Position numbers and translations under genes: made by a program. A DNA stretch of 64,000 nucleotides from Sinohyriopsis cumingii. Taxonomy: Eukaryota > Mollusca > Bivalvia > Unionida > Unionidae. Below the pieces are notes generated by a model. It saw only the letters and a program-made list of their open reading frames with translations. It was not told where the DNA came from and did not search any database. Shown piece after piece: positions 35,171 through 45,232 of this stretch; positions within the stretch are counted from its first letter, which is position 1; each line of letters starts with the position of its first letter. The DNA is taken from positions 27,654,311-27,718,310 of the forward strand of contig CM068835.1 in NCBI GenBank assembly GCA_028554795.2. Reading direction: 5' to 3'.

Positions 35171-36048
35171 AAGTGGTGTAAAGAATTAGAAGATTGAACT
35201 CAATGGCAACCACTGGTTCCTCTAATATGTACATTTCAACATTTTCTGGAAGGGGACTGCAACTTTTGCTGGCACATCAGTACCATGCTGACCACAGCAT
35301 ATGTCATCGCCTTCCATTTTGGATTTCATCGGGATTCCAACTCAATTTTATTAGGCCTTTTTATTATTAGAACTTCTATTTTTTAATTCTTGGATTATTC
35401 TTGGATTATTTTTGGATTTGATTCATAAAACCATAAGTTCTTTTTCCCATTTTTACCTTGTTTTTCTAGGGAAATAAATTATTTGTTAAATTTTACAAAG
35501 CTTGTTGTCTTCACTCTTTTCTTGTCGCGTTTTGTAAGAGCCTAAACATAACAGATGTGATGGATATCTGGATGTATGCACATACACACAAGCAGGCACC
35601 AAAATAAAATTATCATACCCACCTTTTTCCAAATTTAAATTCCATGAAATTTTAGAAGCTTTATAGTGAAAAGTTTTGAAACCTAGGCTGCATGTTAGTG
35701 GTTGGCTGAATGCCTAATGTCAATGAAACTTGAATTCGGACAAATAAACTGTGCATCTCATTTGTTTCATCAGGCAAGTGGTCTGAAGGATTGAGTTAAC
35801 TGAACCAAGATTAATTTATTCAGTTTTCAATAATTGTAAATATAAAATATTTAAGTGCTATAAGAAATAAGACTGACATTTGCAAAGCAGTTCAGCTTCT
35901 GTATTTTTTCAATTCTCATATAAAAGTAATTTTTATTTCAAATTTCTTTGGACAAGAAAAGCCCTACTTTCAGATATGATCTTCATGACCTTTCTGCCTG
36001 ACGGGCAAGTAATTTTAACATTTAATGTCCTTCCCTAATAACACATAC
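35171..36048 (+). other. Intron DNA without further features
   Basis: AT-rich. A T-rich stretch at 35350-35560 with repeated ttcttggattat motifs is unexplained. Confidence 0.4.
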
Positions 36049-36343
36049 CAGTTTGGTGCCAGCCAGCCTCTGTAAATGACCAGATTTTCACCATTCCATC
36101 TCGGCCCTGTGTTAGCAGTGATTCCTCTTTTATCCCCATCCACAGAATGGAGCTCTGCTTGTGTGCCTCAAGCGTAAACTTGATGCGACGCCTCTTCATG
36201 TCCCATAGGTGAATACATCCATCCTCTCCTGCAGCATACAGGTGATCTGGGTCATGTGAGAATGTAAGGTATGTAACAGGTACTCCCACACCACGTAAAA
36301 TGCACCTTGGGTTGGGCGGTGCATTTTTGGATTCTGTGGCCAT
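36049..36343 (-). CDS. GNB1L: GNB1L-like WD40 protein, first coding exon
   Basis: Starts MATESKNAPPNPRCILRG and carries the first WD repeats: YLTFSHDPDHLYAAGEDGCIHLWDMKRR, then LLTQGRDGMVKIWSF. Human GNB1L, as recalled, has PDPQFVLRG, then FSGSQSGLVHIWSL and LLSQGRDLKLCLWDL at the same places. The exon ends CTG|GTATGT in phase 1. The ATG is preceded by a pyrimidine tract and TTCGCAG|CA, a strong acceptor two bases upstream. The 5' UTR therefore probably lies in a separate upstream exon and this ATG is the true start. I infer no promoter. Confidence 0.88.
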
Positions 36344-36344
36344 T

Positions 36345-36844
36345 GCTGCGAAGGAAAAAAATTATCTGTACATATACATTAACTTTTGGGAAGAAAACAG
36401 AAGGTTAATCTTATACTCCTCACAAAAATGACAAATGCTCTAATTATGAGTTAGCGTATATACTTATGTCCTTAAAACAGGCTTTTCTTGTTGAAAGGAA
36501 TTCCCAGGACTGAAATAAAACTCTAAAGTACACAGTGAAATAAGTTATCGGGAGTTATACACTGTATACATTCTATAATAAATTTTATCTAGGTGTCCTA
36601 ATCAGTTGGGTAAGCTCATGTCAGACCAGCAGAAAATGTAATGAATCACAATTGGTTGGCCATCCACTGTAATCTCTGTTATATAATGTTTGATTGACAG
36701 ATGTCACCAGTGGCCAAGGAATCAATGTATGCCCAGCCTGGTTTATTTATGCTTTTACTAGATGGCAATGGTACAGAGAACAAAAATAATCATGGCAGAG
36801 CATGTGTATTAGCTTCTAATGGCACTGCAAAAGAAATACCGCAT
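36345..36844 (-). other. Upstream of GNB1L coding start; no gene seen
   Basis: Should contain the GNB1L 5' UTR exon and promoter, but nothing marks them. Confidence 0.35.
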
Positions 36845-37600
36845 AGTCTTGAGAACACCACATACAGTCTTGAGAACACAGCAGTCTTGGGAATACAACA
36901 TACATGTACAGTCTTGTTGTTGTAAGGTTTAATGCCATTTTTCAGCACATGATCGGCTATACATGGCAGCCAGTATAAATCGTGGAGGAAGAACCCGGGA
37001 AAACCCCAGAAAGAACCACCGACCCATACGAAGCTACTGGCATGTTTTCTAATATACCCACACTGGCAGAATCCGAGACTCGAACCCACGCAGACATAGG
37101 TGAGATAGCAATGATCCATAACAGTGAATGCTTTAGACCACTCAGCCACTCAGGGCCCCAGTACAGTCTTGAGAATACCACATACATATACAGTCTTGAG
37201 AACACTATGTAGACTTGAGAACACTACATAGTCTTGAGAACACTGTGTAGTCTTGAGAACACTGTGTAGTCTTGTGAACACTATGAAGTCTTGAGAACAT
37301 TGTGTGGTCTTGAGAACACTACATAGTCCTGAGAGCACTACATAGACTTGAGAGCACTACATAGTCTTGAGAACACTGTGTAGTCTTGAGAACACTGTGT
37401 AGTCTTGAGAACACAATGAAGTCTTGAGAACATTGTGTGGTCTTGAGAACACTACATAGTCCTGAGAGCACTACAGTCTTGAGAGCACTACATAGACTTG
37501 AGAGCACTACATAGTCTTGAGAACAATACAGTCTTGAGAACACTACAGAGTCTTGAGAACACTGTGTAGTGTCAAGAACACTACATACAGTATTTAGAAC
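36845..37600 (+). repeat. 19/20-bp minisatellite, split by a SINE
   Basis: Units such as agtcttgagaacactacat and agtcttgagaacactgtgt occupy 36845-36915 and 37160-37600. The gap between the blocks is exactly the SINE-1. Confidence 0.95.
36916..37159 (-). mobile_element. SINE-1, full-length, minus strand
   Basis: Begins with the reversed CAA tail (ttgttgtaagg) and ends with the reversed head cactcagggcccc. It carries ctatacatggcagccagtat and cgagactcgaacccacgcag (B-box region). gtacagtcttg stands on both sides, but that is also minisatellite sequence. Confidence 0.93.
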
Positions 37601-38180
37601 AACTGGGTTCAGTACATACCTATATAGTGCATATAATCTTTGTATTATCTTCACTGCCAGTTATGGGAATGTACATCATGAATATGTTCCATACTTCTGA
37701 GGATCATTATCAATAGAAATTATTACTTTCAAGGTGACTAGATCTGTTCATATGCTTACTGGTAAATGCCATAATACAGGTACTGGTTGGTTTATTTCTA
37801 TGAAGAAAGCAACCACACATGCACCAACATTTATATTCAGCATGCACCTGTAGATCATGTTAAACAGTAGGTTAAATATTTCACGGCTTCTTAATGGTGA
37901 AACTTTGCACTTTACAAGTGTGCTATTAACACAATGCCAATAATGCAATAACTATCAGCATTTAACAGTACAGTAATGGCTATATGGTGCCAAATGAAAG
38001 TTATAAAAATGAAAAAATGCACAACAATTTTAGGAAGATAAACTGTTCTATAAATGATATAAGAAACAGTAGATAGTTTCCTATTTTTTATGTCCAGATT
38101 TTTTAAACAATTCCTTTCAAACTCAACAATCATAGAGTCTAACTTCTCATAACCTGTTAAACTACTGAAATAAAGAAATG
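37601..38180 (-). other. Tail of a minus-strand open frame; no gene recognised
   Basis: The frame of the adjoining 66-bp array continues through here to 37912 as AFLYFSSLTGYEKLDS and onward, with a hydrophobic end. No family is recognised. Confidence 0.35.
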
Positions 38181-38648
38181 CTGGAGTCAGATTTAAGCAA
38201 ATGCCATTATAATCACTATTCCAAACTTTAAAGTCAAAACCACTCACTGGAGTCAGATTTAAGCAAATGCCATTATAATCACTATTCCAAACTTTAAAGT
38301 CAAAACCACTCACTGGAGTCAGATTTAAGCAAATGCCATTATAATCACTATTCCAAACTTTAAAGTCAAAACCACTCACTGGAGTCAGATTTAAGCAAAT
38401 GCCATTATAATCACTATTCCAAACTTTAAAGTCAAAACCACTCACTGGAGTCAGATTTAAGCAAATGCCATTATAATCACTATTCCAAACTTTAAAGTCA
38501 AAACCACTCACTGGAGTCAGATTTAAGCAAATGCCATTATAATCACTATTCCAAACTTTAAAGTCAAAACCACTCACTGGAGTCAGATTTAAGCAAATGC
38601 CATTATAATCACTATTCCAAACTTTAAAGTCAAAACCACTCACTGGAG
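38181..38648 (-). repeat. 66-bp tandem array, seven copies, open as 22-residue repeats
   Basis: The units appear identical over all seven copies, pointing to very recent expansion or ongoing homogenisation. The unit is a multiple of three and has no stop on minus, so it encodes SGFDFKVWNSDYNGICLNLT plus PV seven times in a 243-codon frame (37912-38643). There is no sign of codon-level constraint, because the DNA itself does not vary. Confidence 0.95.
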
Positions 38649-38879
38649 CAGAGGTTGGTTTGACCAGTCCTTAACACATTCTATAATGACTAGAAAACAA
38701 AACTGACACTTAAGATATCTGAGATCTGAGCCTTCCCCAAAATATGACATATTAACATCACAACTAAAGTAACAAAGAGTCCCTCCAAGAGACAGCAGCA
38801 CTTTTGTCCAAAAATGATTTGCATCAATTCAATATCTGACCATTTGTTCTTTTTAACAGTGCATAGTAGTTAAAACCAT
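38649..38879 (+). other. No feature seen
   Basis: Spacer. Confidence 0.3.
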
Positions 38880-39420
38880 CTCTGATATTCTTGAATGATA
38901 AGATTTTCAAATTCACATGAGGTCAGATCAGCACTATTTTCATTCAGGACCAACTGGACATGATCTTCATGTTAAAAAACATATGCTGATATGAATTTCC
39001 ACCTGGGATGAGTAACAATAAAAGCTTTTCAAAATTCCTGCCATAGTGGCCACACTTTATGTCAGATTAGCCCAATTTTCATTTAATACCGACTAAATAT
39101 CATAAGAAGTCATCTGATGAAAAACCAATATTAATACGACCTTCCTGCATGGAGGAATAGCAATAAAATTTTCAATATGGCCACTGCGGTGGTCATACTG
39201 GACATCAGATCGGCAAAATTTGTATTTAGAGCCAACCAAATACCATAAGAAGTGTTCTGGTGAAAACCCCATGCTGATATGACTTTCATTTCAAGTGGAG
39301 AACAAGATTTTCAAGATGGCCACTGAATTGGTCATACTGGATGTTTGAGTAGCACCATATTCATATAGGAACAACTAACTACACCTTGGGATGAATGTGT
39401 TTGTAAGTTTCATTACAATC
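38880..39420 (+). repeat. Degenerate about 140-bp tandem repeat, four units
   Basis: Recurring in order: ttttcaa.atggccac, ggtcatactgga, atcagat, catttag..ccaact, taccataagaagt and tgctgatatgactttc. Units are strongly diverged. Confidence 0.7.
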
Positions 39421-40087
39421 CTCCTAGTAATTTGAAAGGAGTAGTGAGAACAAACTTGCAATAATGTCAAGATGAACACTGGACAATTCACAAGATAACA
39501 TATTCCATCAATACTTCTGGTATATGACCAGTAGAGCTACAAAAATAAGGTACAATAAAACATGGGATGTAATAGGGAAATTACATTATATTTAAATGGA
39601 TAAGTAGATAATAGATATAAAGATAAACAAACAGGAAGATAAGGGTTTTAGAAATAACTAGGTTTATGGGAGAGAGAAATGTTCAGTCAAAAGACCTTGA
39701 ACTGAAAATTAAACAACCAAGAACAGAACTGAGTTAACTTAATCATGTTTGAAATACATCATAACACTTTTCTTTGTCTACATTTCCACTTAAAATTCAA
39801 TTGATATAATCAATCAGTAGCTATCCAGCAAGAAAGCAAAGTAAAAGCAAGTCCCTCACTGAAATATTCCAATACCAATAAATTCACTTTTATTTTCTGG
39901 CAAGTGTTATGTTTATTAATATCTCTTTTAGCTTCCGCGTCATACAATATTCATTACCTAGCACTTTCTGCATCAAAGACTGTGACAAAGGGATAATCAA
40001 TACTGTCATTCATGAAAGTCTGTCACAGTGGCAAAATGAATACTTACTTTAAACAGACCGTGACAGTATGTTACATGAAATAAAGGA
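39421..40087 (+). other. No feature seen
   Basis: AT-rich spacer. Confidence 0.4.
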
Positions 40088-40095
40088 TGAAGAGA

Positions 40096-40097
40096 TG

Positions 40098-40130
<33 letters not shown>

Positions 40131-40436
40131 TTTGGATTTTTAACATAGCTTTAACAATTTTTCAGTCATATTGCTATGATGTCTGCATTGTGACAGTTTA
40201 TAGTGATGTCTAGCACTGAGGCATCATGCTGCAGACATGTAGCATGATGTCCCACCCAGTCACATTATCCTGACACCAGGCCGATCAGTCCTAACACTAA
40301 CCTCTTAATGCTGAGTGCCTAGTGAGGAAGCTATCAGCATGATTTTTATAAGTCTTTGGTATGACTCTACCGGGGTTTGAACCCATGACCTTCACATCAA
40401 AGGCAGATGCTCAAACTGCAAGGCCACCAGAGTGGT
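40096..40436 (-). mobile_element. SINE-2 copy, minus strand
   Basis: Starts with a pure (GT)n tract, then the body cacattatcctgacaccagg and tcttaatgctgagtgcctag, and ends at the head ggccaccagagtgg. tgaagaga flanks it (40088-40095, 40437-40444), a likely 8-bp target duplication. Confidence 0.92.
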
Positions 40437-41384
40437 TGAAGAGAAATATGTAACAGAAGAATGAGGTCCATATAATAAAGTAAATAAAGGTGCTTTTATA
40501 TGTATATGTACACAGAGGTCTCGCTAGGAGTTTAAAACCTGAGTCCAGGACTCCCATTTTGGCAAAAATAGGAGTCCCACCAACAAAAGTTGCAGTCCCC
40601 TCCCTGAAAATGTTGAACTTTGCAGATTTGAAGAACTGTTGGTTGCCATTGAGTTTAATTTCCACATTCTTTATAACATTGACACGTACAACCATCTCAG
40701 GCTATTCTGCATGTCTGGTAATTCTGCACAATGATATGTCATTTCTGTAAACATTGGATCACGTGTTGTTTTGGTTGAAAATCCAAACTGTATCAAGACA
40801 GAACGAGTGTCCTTTAATTAAGGAATGTGATTTCTAACATGTCAACATGACGACCCAATCCATGGCCATCATGAACTTGTAACCCAGAAAAACCTATTTA
40901 ATATTTATCTTTTAGAATCATACAAATAAATACATTATTTAAATGATAGAATTGTTTACCTTAGAACAAAGCTGTATTTTAATCCAAGTTACTAATTTTG
41001 CAAGAAGTTGTCCCACACCTACTTTATCATTTGCTATCCAATTTGTCAACTTGCATCTGATGGATCCTCATGAAAATCCCAGCCATATAGTCTGTTCCTA
41101 AATTCTTTGGTACATTTTTTCCCCACAAAACAGATTCTGTAAACACATAATATCATATTCATTGTTTTTCTCTTCAACATAATAGCTTTTAAAAAAATAA
41201 AATAATGAACTTTTCAAAAATTGTTTTTACAAGATCGGTTTAGTTTGCTTAATAGCTCTTGCCATTTAGTGTTAGGTTGAATTCTGTAAAACCAGCTATA
41301 AACATGATCTAGATCATTGGCTGAAATGCTGACAGAAAGAGTCCAAAGTAATGTATTTCATTTCAATAGCCAAAAACATAAACA
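40437..41384 (+). other. No supported gene
   Basis: Two antisense frames around 40411-40750 mirror each other and have no motif. Confidence 0.4.
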
Positions 41385-41852
41385 TTACATCTTTTCAAAG
41401 CCATGCACAGAATAGGCCACTATATCACAAGTCATGAAAACAAAGGGGTGGTATCCCGTATGTCCAAAATTATTATTATTTTGAACAGAATATTCTGGTG
41501 ACAATTGGCACTTTTCAATTGGTAAGTACTGCAGAATTTTATTTTCGTCAATCAGTTGAACTGGGTATGCATTTTGCACCAATATTGGTGACCTTAGATG
41601 CGCAGAATAGCCCAGCAGTGGTGTAACTCTTCTTTGTCCTTCAGGGTGAGACTGAATTTTATCAATACAAGGAATGATTTTATTCCAAACACTAAACCAG
41701 GCATCACACACTTTCTTACACTTGGCTACTATCCCATCCAAACTATCAGTTCTAGCAACTTTAACAATCTTCTGAATCTCATTAAAAACTTTGTCAGTTT
41801 GCCATTTAATCCCAAAATACTTATCCTTTTGTGCAAACCATGTTTTGTCCAA
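41385..41852 (-). CDS. Hypothetical protein within Rep-4
   Basis: The frame is open from about 41880 to a stop at 41385 and encodes KYFGIKWQTDKVFNEIQKIV, CKKVCDAWFSVWNKIIPCID and LLGYSAHLRSPILVQNAYP. The composition looks protein-like (aromatic, mixed charge), but I recognise no family. The 5' half has a diverged counterpart in Rep-4 copy 1 that is not open in this frame, so it is more likely a repeat-borne gene remnant than a host gene. It has no signal peptide and no membrane span. Confidence 0.35.
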   Translation of the reverse strand: MDKTWFAQKDKYFGIKWQTDKVFNEIQKIVKVARTDSLDGIVAKCKKVCDAWFSVWNKIIPCIDKIQSHPEGQRRVTPLLGYSAHLRSPILVQNAYPVQLIDENKILQYLPIEKCQLSPEYSVQNNNNFGHTGYHPFVFMTCDIVAYSVHGFEKM

Positions 41853-42300
41853 GTCGTAATGTGTCTTGATTTCGGGGTTTCATGTGCATTTATCTGGCTA
41901 CAATCAGAACTGAACATAATAACGGAAGCTACAGTTCTGATGTACTCTCATAATAACCACATGTACATCTTGGGGTCTTTCTGCCTCTGAATTCAGTCAT
42001 TGTAAATATCAGCACATTTTCCCACCCAAGCTGCTAGTCTAAGCTTTGAACTTGCCACCCAGCTATTGCATCGTGTTCTTTTCGTGTACTCTTATAAATA
42101 CAGCAAGCACATCTGAAGGGGGTCTTTTAACCACTGAATTATGTCATTGTAAATATCATCACAGCTAAAATGATCAATTAATCAACACATTCTCCCACTC
42201 AATAAGTGGTTGAAGTAGGACTGGCAAGTCTTTGAATCTGCCTCCCATCTATTTGTATGCATACGGAGAACTCCTGCATAGGTGATTTTCTGTGTCCCAG
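41385..42300 (-). repeat. Unclassified repeat Rep-4, copy 2
   Basis: Inverted relative to copy 1, 6-7 kb away. The shared part is 41610-42300. gtcattgtaaatatca occurs twice (near 41998 and 42146), showing the same internal duplication as copy 1. A 155-codon minus frame lies in the left part. Confidence 0.75.
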
Positions 42301-42351
42301 ATCAAAAATTTGCATCCAAATATGCACAATTAAGTGTTTCCAAGACCTGAG

Positions 42352-42358
<7 letters not shown>

Positions 42359-42392
<34 letters not shown>
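42359..42392 (+). repeat. (TA)n microsatellite
   Basis: Pure run, followed at 42460-42480 by a short C- and CT-rich stretch. Confidence 0.95.
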
Positions 42393-42396
<4 letters not shown>

Positions 42397-45232
42397 CAAG
42401 ATTACAGATTATAAAACCTGCAGAACCTATACCAATGCAAACAGAACAAGACCCTCACCCCCACCCCCTCTCTCTCTCCATGTTTTGGACTTGCCCACAC
42501 ACAAGTAGCTTGAGCATGTCTAAGCCAAATTTGAACTTGTCTTTGTCCTTGTCATCACGCACGTAGATATGTAAACCCTGGTTCAACACATAAAAAACAC
42601 TCAAACATTTGTTAGTAAAATCTGCCTCTCTGAAATCGTGTATGGTAGTAACTATTAAATAATTACTAATTGCTTAGTTTTTTAATGTAAAAGATCAAGT
42701 TGAATCATCTGAGGTAAATCTTCTAGATTACACCTTGAATGAAAGCAGACCATATCAGCTATTTAGATAGATATGTTGTAATTACATACCACTTTTTTTC
42801 ATTTGCAACTTCTATATTAAATCCACCATTAATTCAATCTTAAAAATAGCGAGGGTGGTTTGAATAGATTGTGGTATCTTCATTTGTAAAAGAAACTTTC
42901 AGCAAATGTATGATTTTTCTGTAAATTACTGTAAAGACATGCATCCAAGGCACATTTTGTACCATACAAATAGTCAAGGTGGTCCAGTGAAAGTTAAAAA
43001 TTATACTTCCCATCAAGAGCTTCTTATTTAGTTTTCATTTGACCTGGAAGATGAAAATGAATTGTATATACAAGTATAAACAGAATAATGAACAGAATCT
43101 GTATTTGTATGATTGCAAAACAGCCTTCACGATCTTAAGTTATTTACTTTTGACCAAATTTAACCAAACTTAGCCGTTAATTATGAAGATGCTACAAAGA
43201 TGACTTGATTAGAACTTTCAAATATGGGACAAACACTTGTCAATTCCATCTTAAAACCAGCAGCATAAGCCCTTCACATTTTCTGACTACTGCTTTGTTT
43301 TATACCCACTAAATTTTGCAAGGTCTGATAGGTATGTGATTGTGATATCGTTTGGAACTTTCCAATCCCTGTTTGCATAAATATCTCTGGCAAGGGCTCA
43401 AATTTTGGCATCTACATACCAAGTACACTGATGTCTATTTAATCTACATTTAATAAATATGGCTTTAACAGTCGAAATCATACTACTGTCTGGTTGAGTT
43501 GTATATTTTTAGACCTACTCCTCATCATAAAGTTTCCATACTGTCTCATACTGTACACAATCTTAGACGATGCCATTACAGTACAGGCACTAGATTCTGG
43601 GGGAAACTATGTTCCTACAATGTAAGACATAGCACATGTTTTTGTTTAGTGCTATGTCTTACTACCCAAATAACGGCCTTTTATAGCATGTTCTGATATC
43701 GACTGACATAGTCAAAGTTTCAGGAATATCTCACACACTTGGCAGCCTATAGCAACACTCTTCCACTAATCTATGTGTAATTAATATACTTACTGTGCTG
43801 TCTTTATCCTGGTGGAATCAAAATATGACACTAACAAATGGATGCATTTTCATGTTCCGTTGACATACATTTGAATTTGTTGCAATGCAACAGTAGTCAA
43901 GGTATGCCGAAGTTTGTTTAAGTAGGTTCATGTGGGGGACATGTTTCTTGAACGAAACAAAATGTTGCTTACAGTTCTAATAGGCATAATATATTTTCAT
44001 TCGTTTTGTTAAAGAATAATATTTCAACTTAACCCGATTTCGGCATTCACAGCTTTCATCAGTTTCCAGCCAACTGAAATGTAGGCCAACAAAACTTAAA
44101 AACAGGTCCATTTCTTTTCTGAGGATTTGAATTTATTAGACAAAAGACATCAGGGTAAGTAAAGTCTGACAAAAACATTATAACTTTACTTTGTAGAAAA
44201 GCATCATTACTGGTTGCCAGTTGTGGGGGATATTTCTGAAAATTTGACTTTCGTTACACTGTTAGTCGACATCAAAACACGCTGCACAACGCCGTTAGTT
44301 AGGCAGTAAGACCTACGGCTGCAGGATTCACCCAAAACCACTCAGAACCTGCCCAACACCACCCAGAAACATGATGCAAATTAAACTAAGGATACTCAAA
44401 ACCACAAGAAAACATTGGAAACAGTGTTATTATGCAGAAACAGAGGACATTTAATTTTTAGGGTTTTAAGTAAACATTGAAACAAGGGAGACAAATGTTA
44501 CTATATTCATCACCGGTCAGAACTGAACTCTATTCTGGACAAATTCAAATACAGTAAACAAAATTACATTACAGTAGCATGTAATGGAATAAAAAAAATA
44601 TAAAACTAACAGACCAACAATTAAATTAATTATACAGAGGATGAAAACAATAATATATACACCACACTGTACATATTCTTGTCCTTATTAGCAATTGGTT
44701 GTCGCTACGGGCTATAGAGATATATTGAATATCTTTGTTGCATTGTTTTTAAATTCTCCTTTTTAGAATCATCTGAAGTAAATAACTGCCTATCAGTGGC
44801 ATAACTATCAAATGTGATTAACACAACATTACAATACAATGAACAACTGAAAGTACCAATAATTTCTTTATAATCGATTTCAGATTTCTATCAAATATGG
44901 CATATCTTGCCTCTAAATAAAATTGTATAAATATGTACAAAGATTACTGTTCAAAGTCTTATCAAGCACAGTTTTAAAACATGAAATAAAGTGTATCAAC
45001 AGTAAACTAATGAAGTTCAACTCAGTTGTATTTTGCATATTTTAAAAAAAAGCATTAATACAACCAACATAATACAATATTTGCAACCTGTCTCACGGGT
45101 AACTAAAAATTCATAAAACTGTACAAAAATTATAAACATTGCAAAGATTTTTTTTACATAAAATCAGTTCAAAAAACTGGAACAATGGAAAAGCACAGCC
45201 ATTGCTCAACATCAGACAAGTGTATTTCTTGT
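42393..45232 (+). other. Gene-poor region
   Basis: No supported gene in about 2.8 kb. A perfect 14-bp inverted repeat at 43622-43662 is the only structure noted. Confidence 0.4.
43622..43662. other. Perfect short hairpin
   Basis: gtaagacatagcac and its exact reverse complement flank a 13-base loop. The stem does not extend further. Could be chance, a miniature-element remnant or a transcript hairpin. Confidence 0.6.

Larger units (their letters stand above)
30945..36048 (-). other. GNB1L intron, 5.1 kb, repeat-rich
   Basis: Donor CTG|GTATGT and acceptor CGATTAG fit the minus strand. It contains a 73-bp hAT-like miniature element, two tandem arrays, a SINE-2, a SINE-1 and unclassified repeat Rep-4 copy 1. 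No additional coding exon is needed, because the flanking exons join in phase and align continuously with the human protein. Confidence 0.75.

Noticed and set aside
34884-35580. Possible end of an LTR element (T-rich stretch ending cctaaacataaca)
   Set aside because: No matching second terminal repeat and no domain; left as part of, or next to, the unclassified Rep-4.
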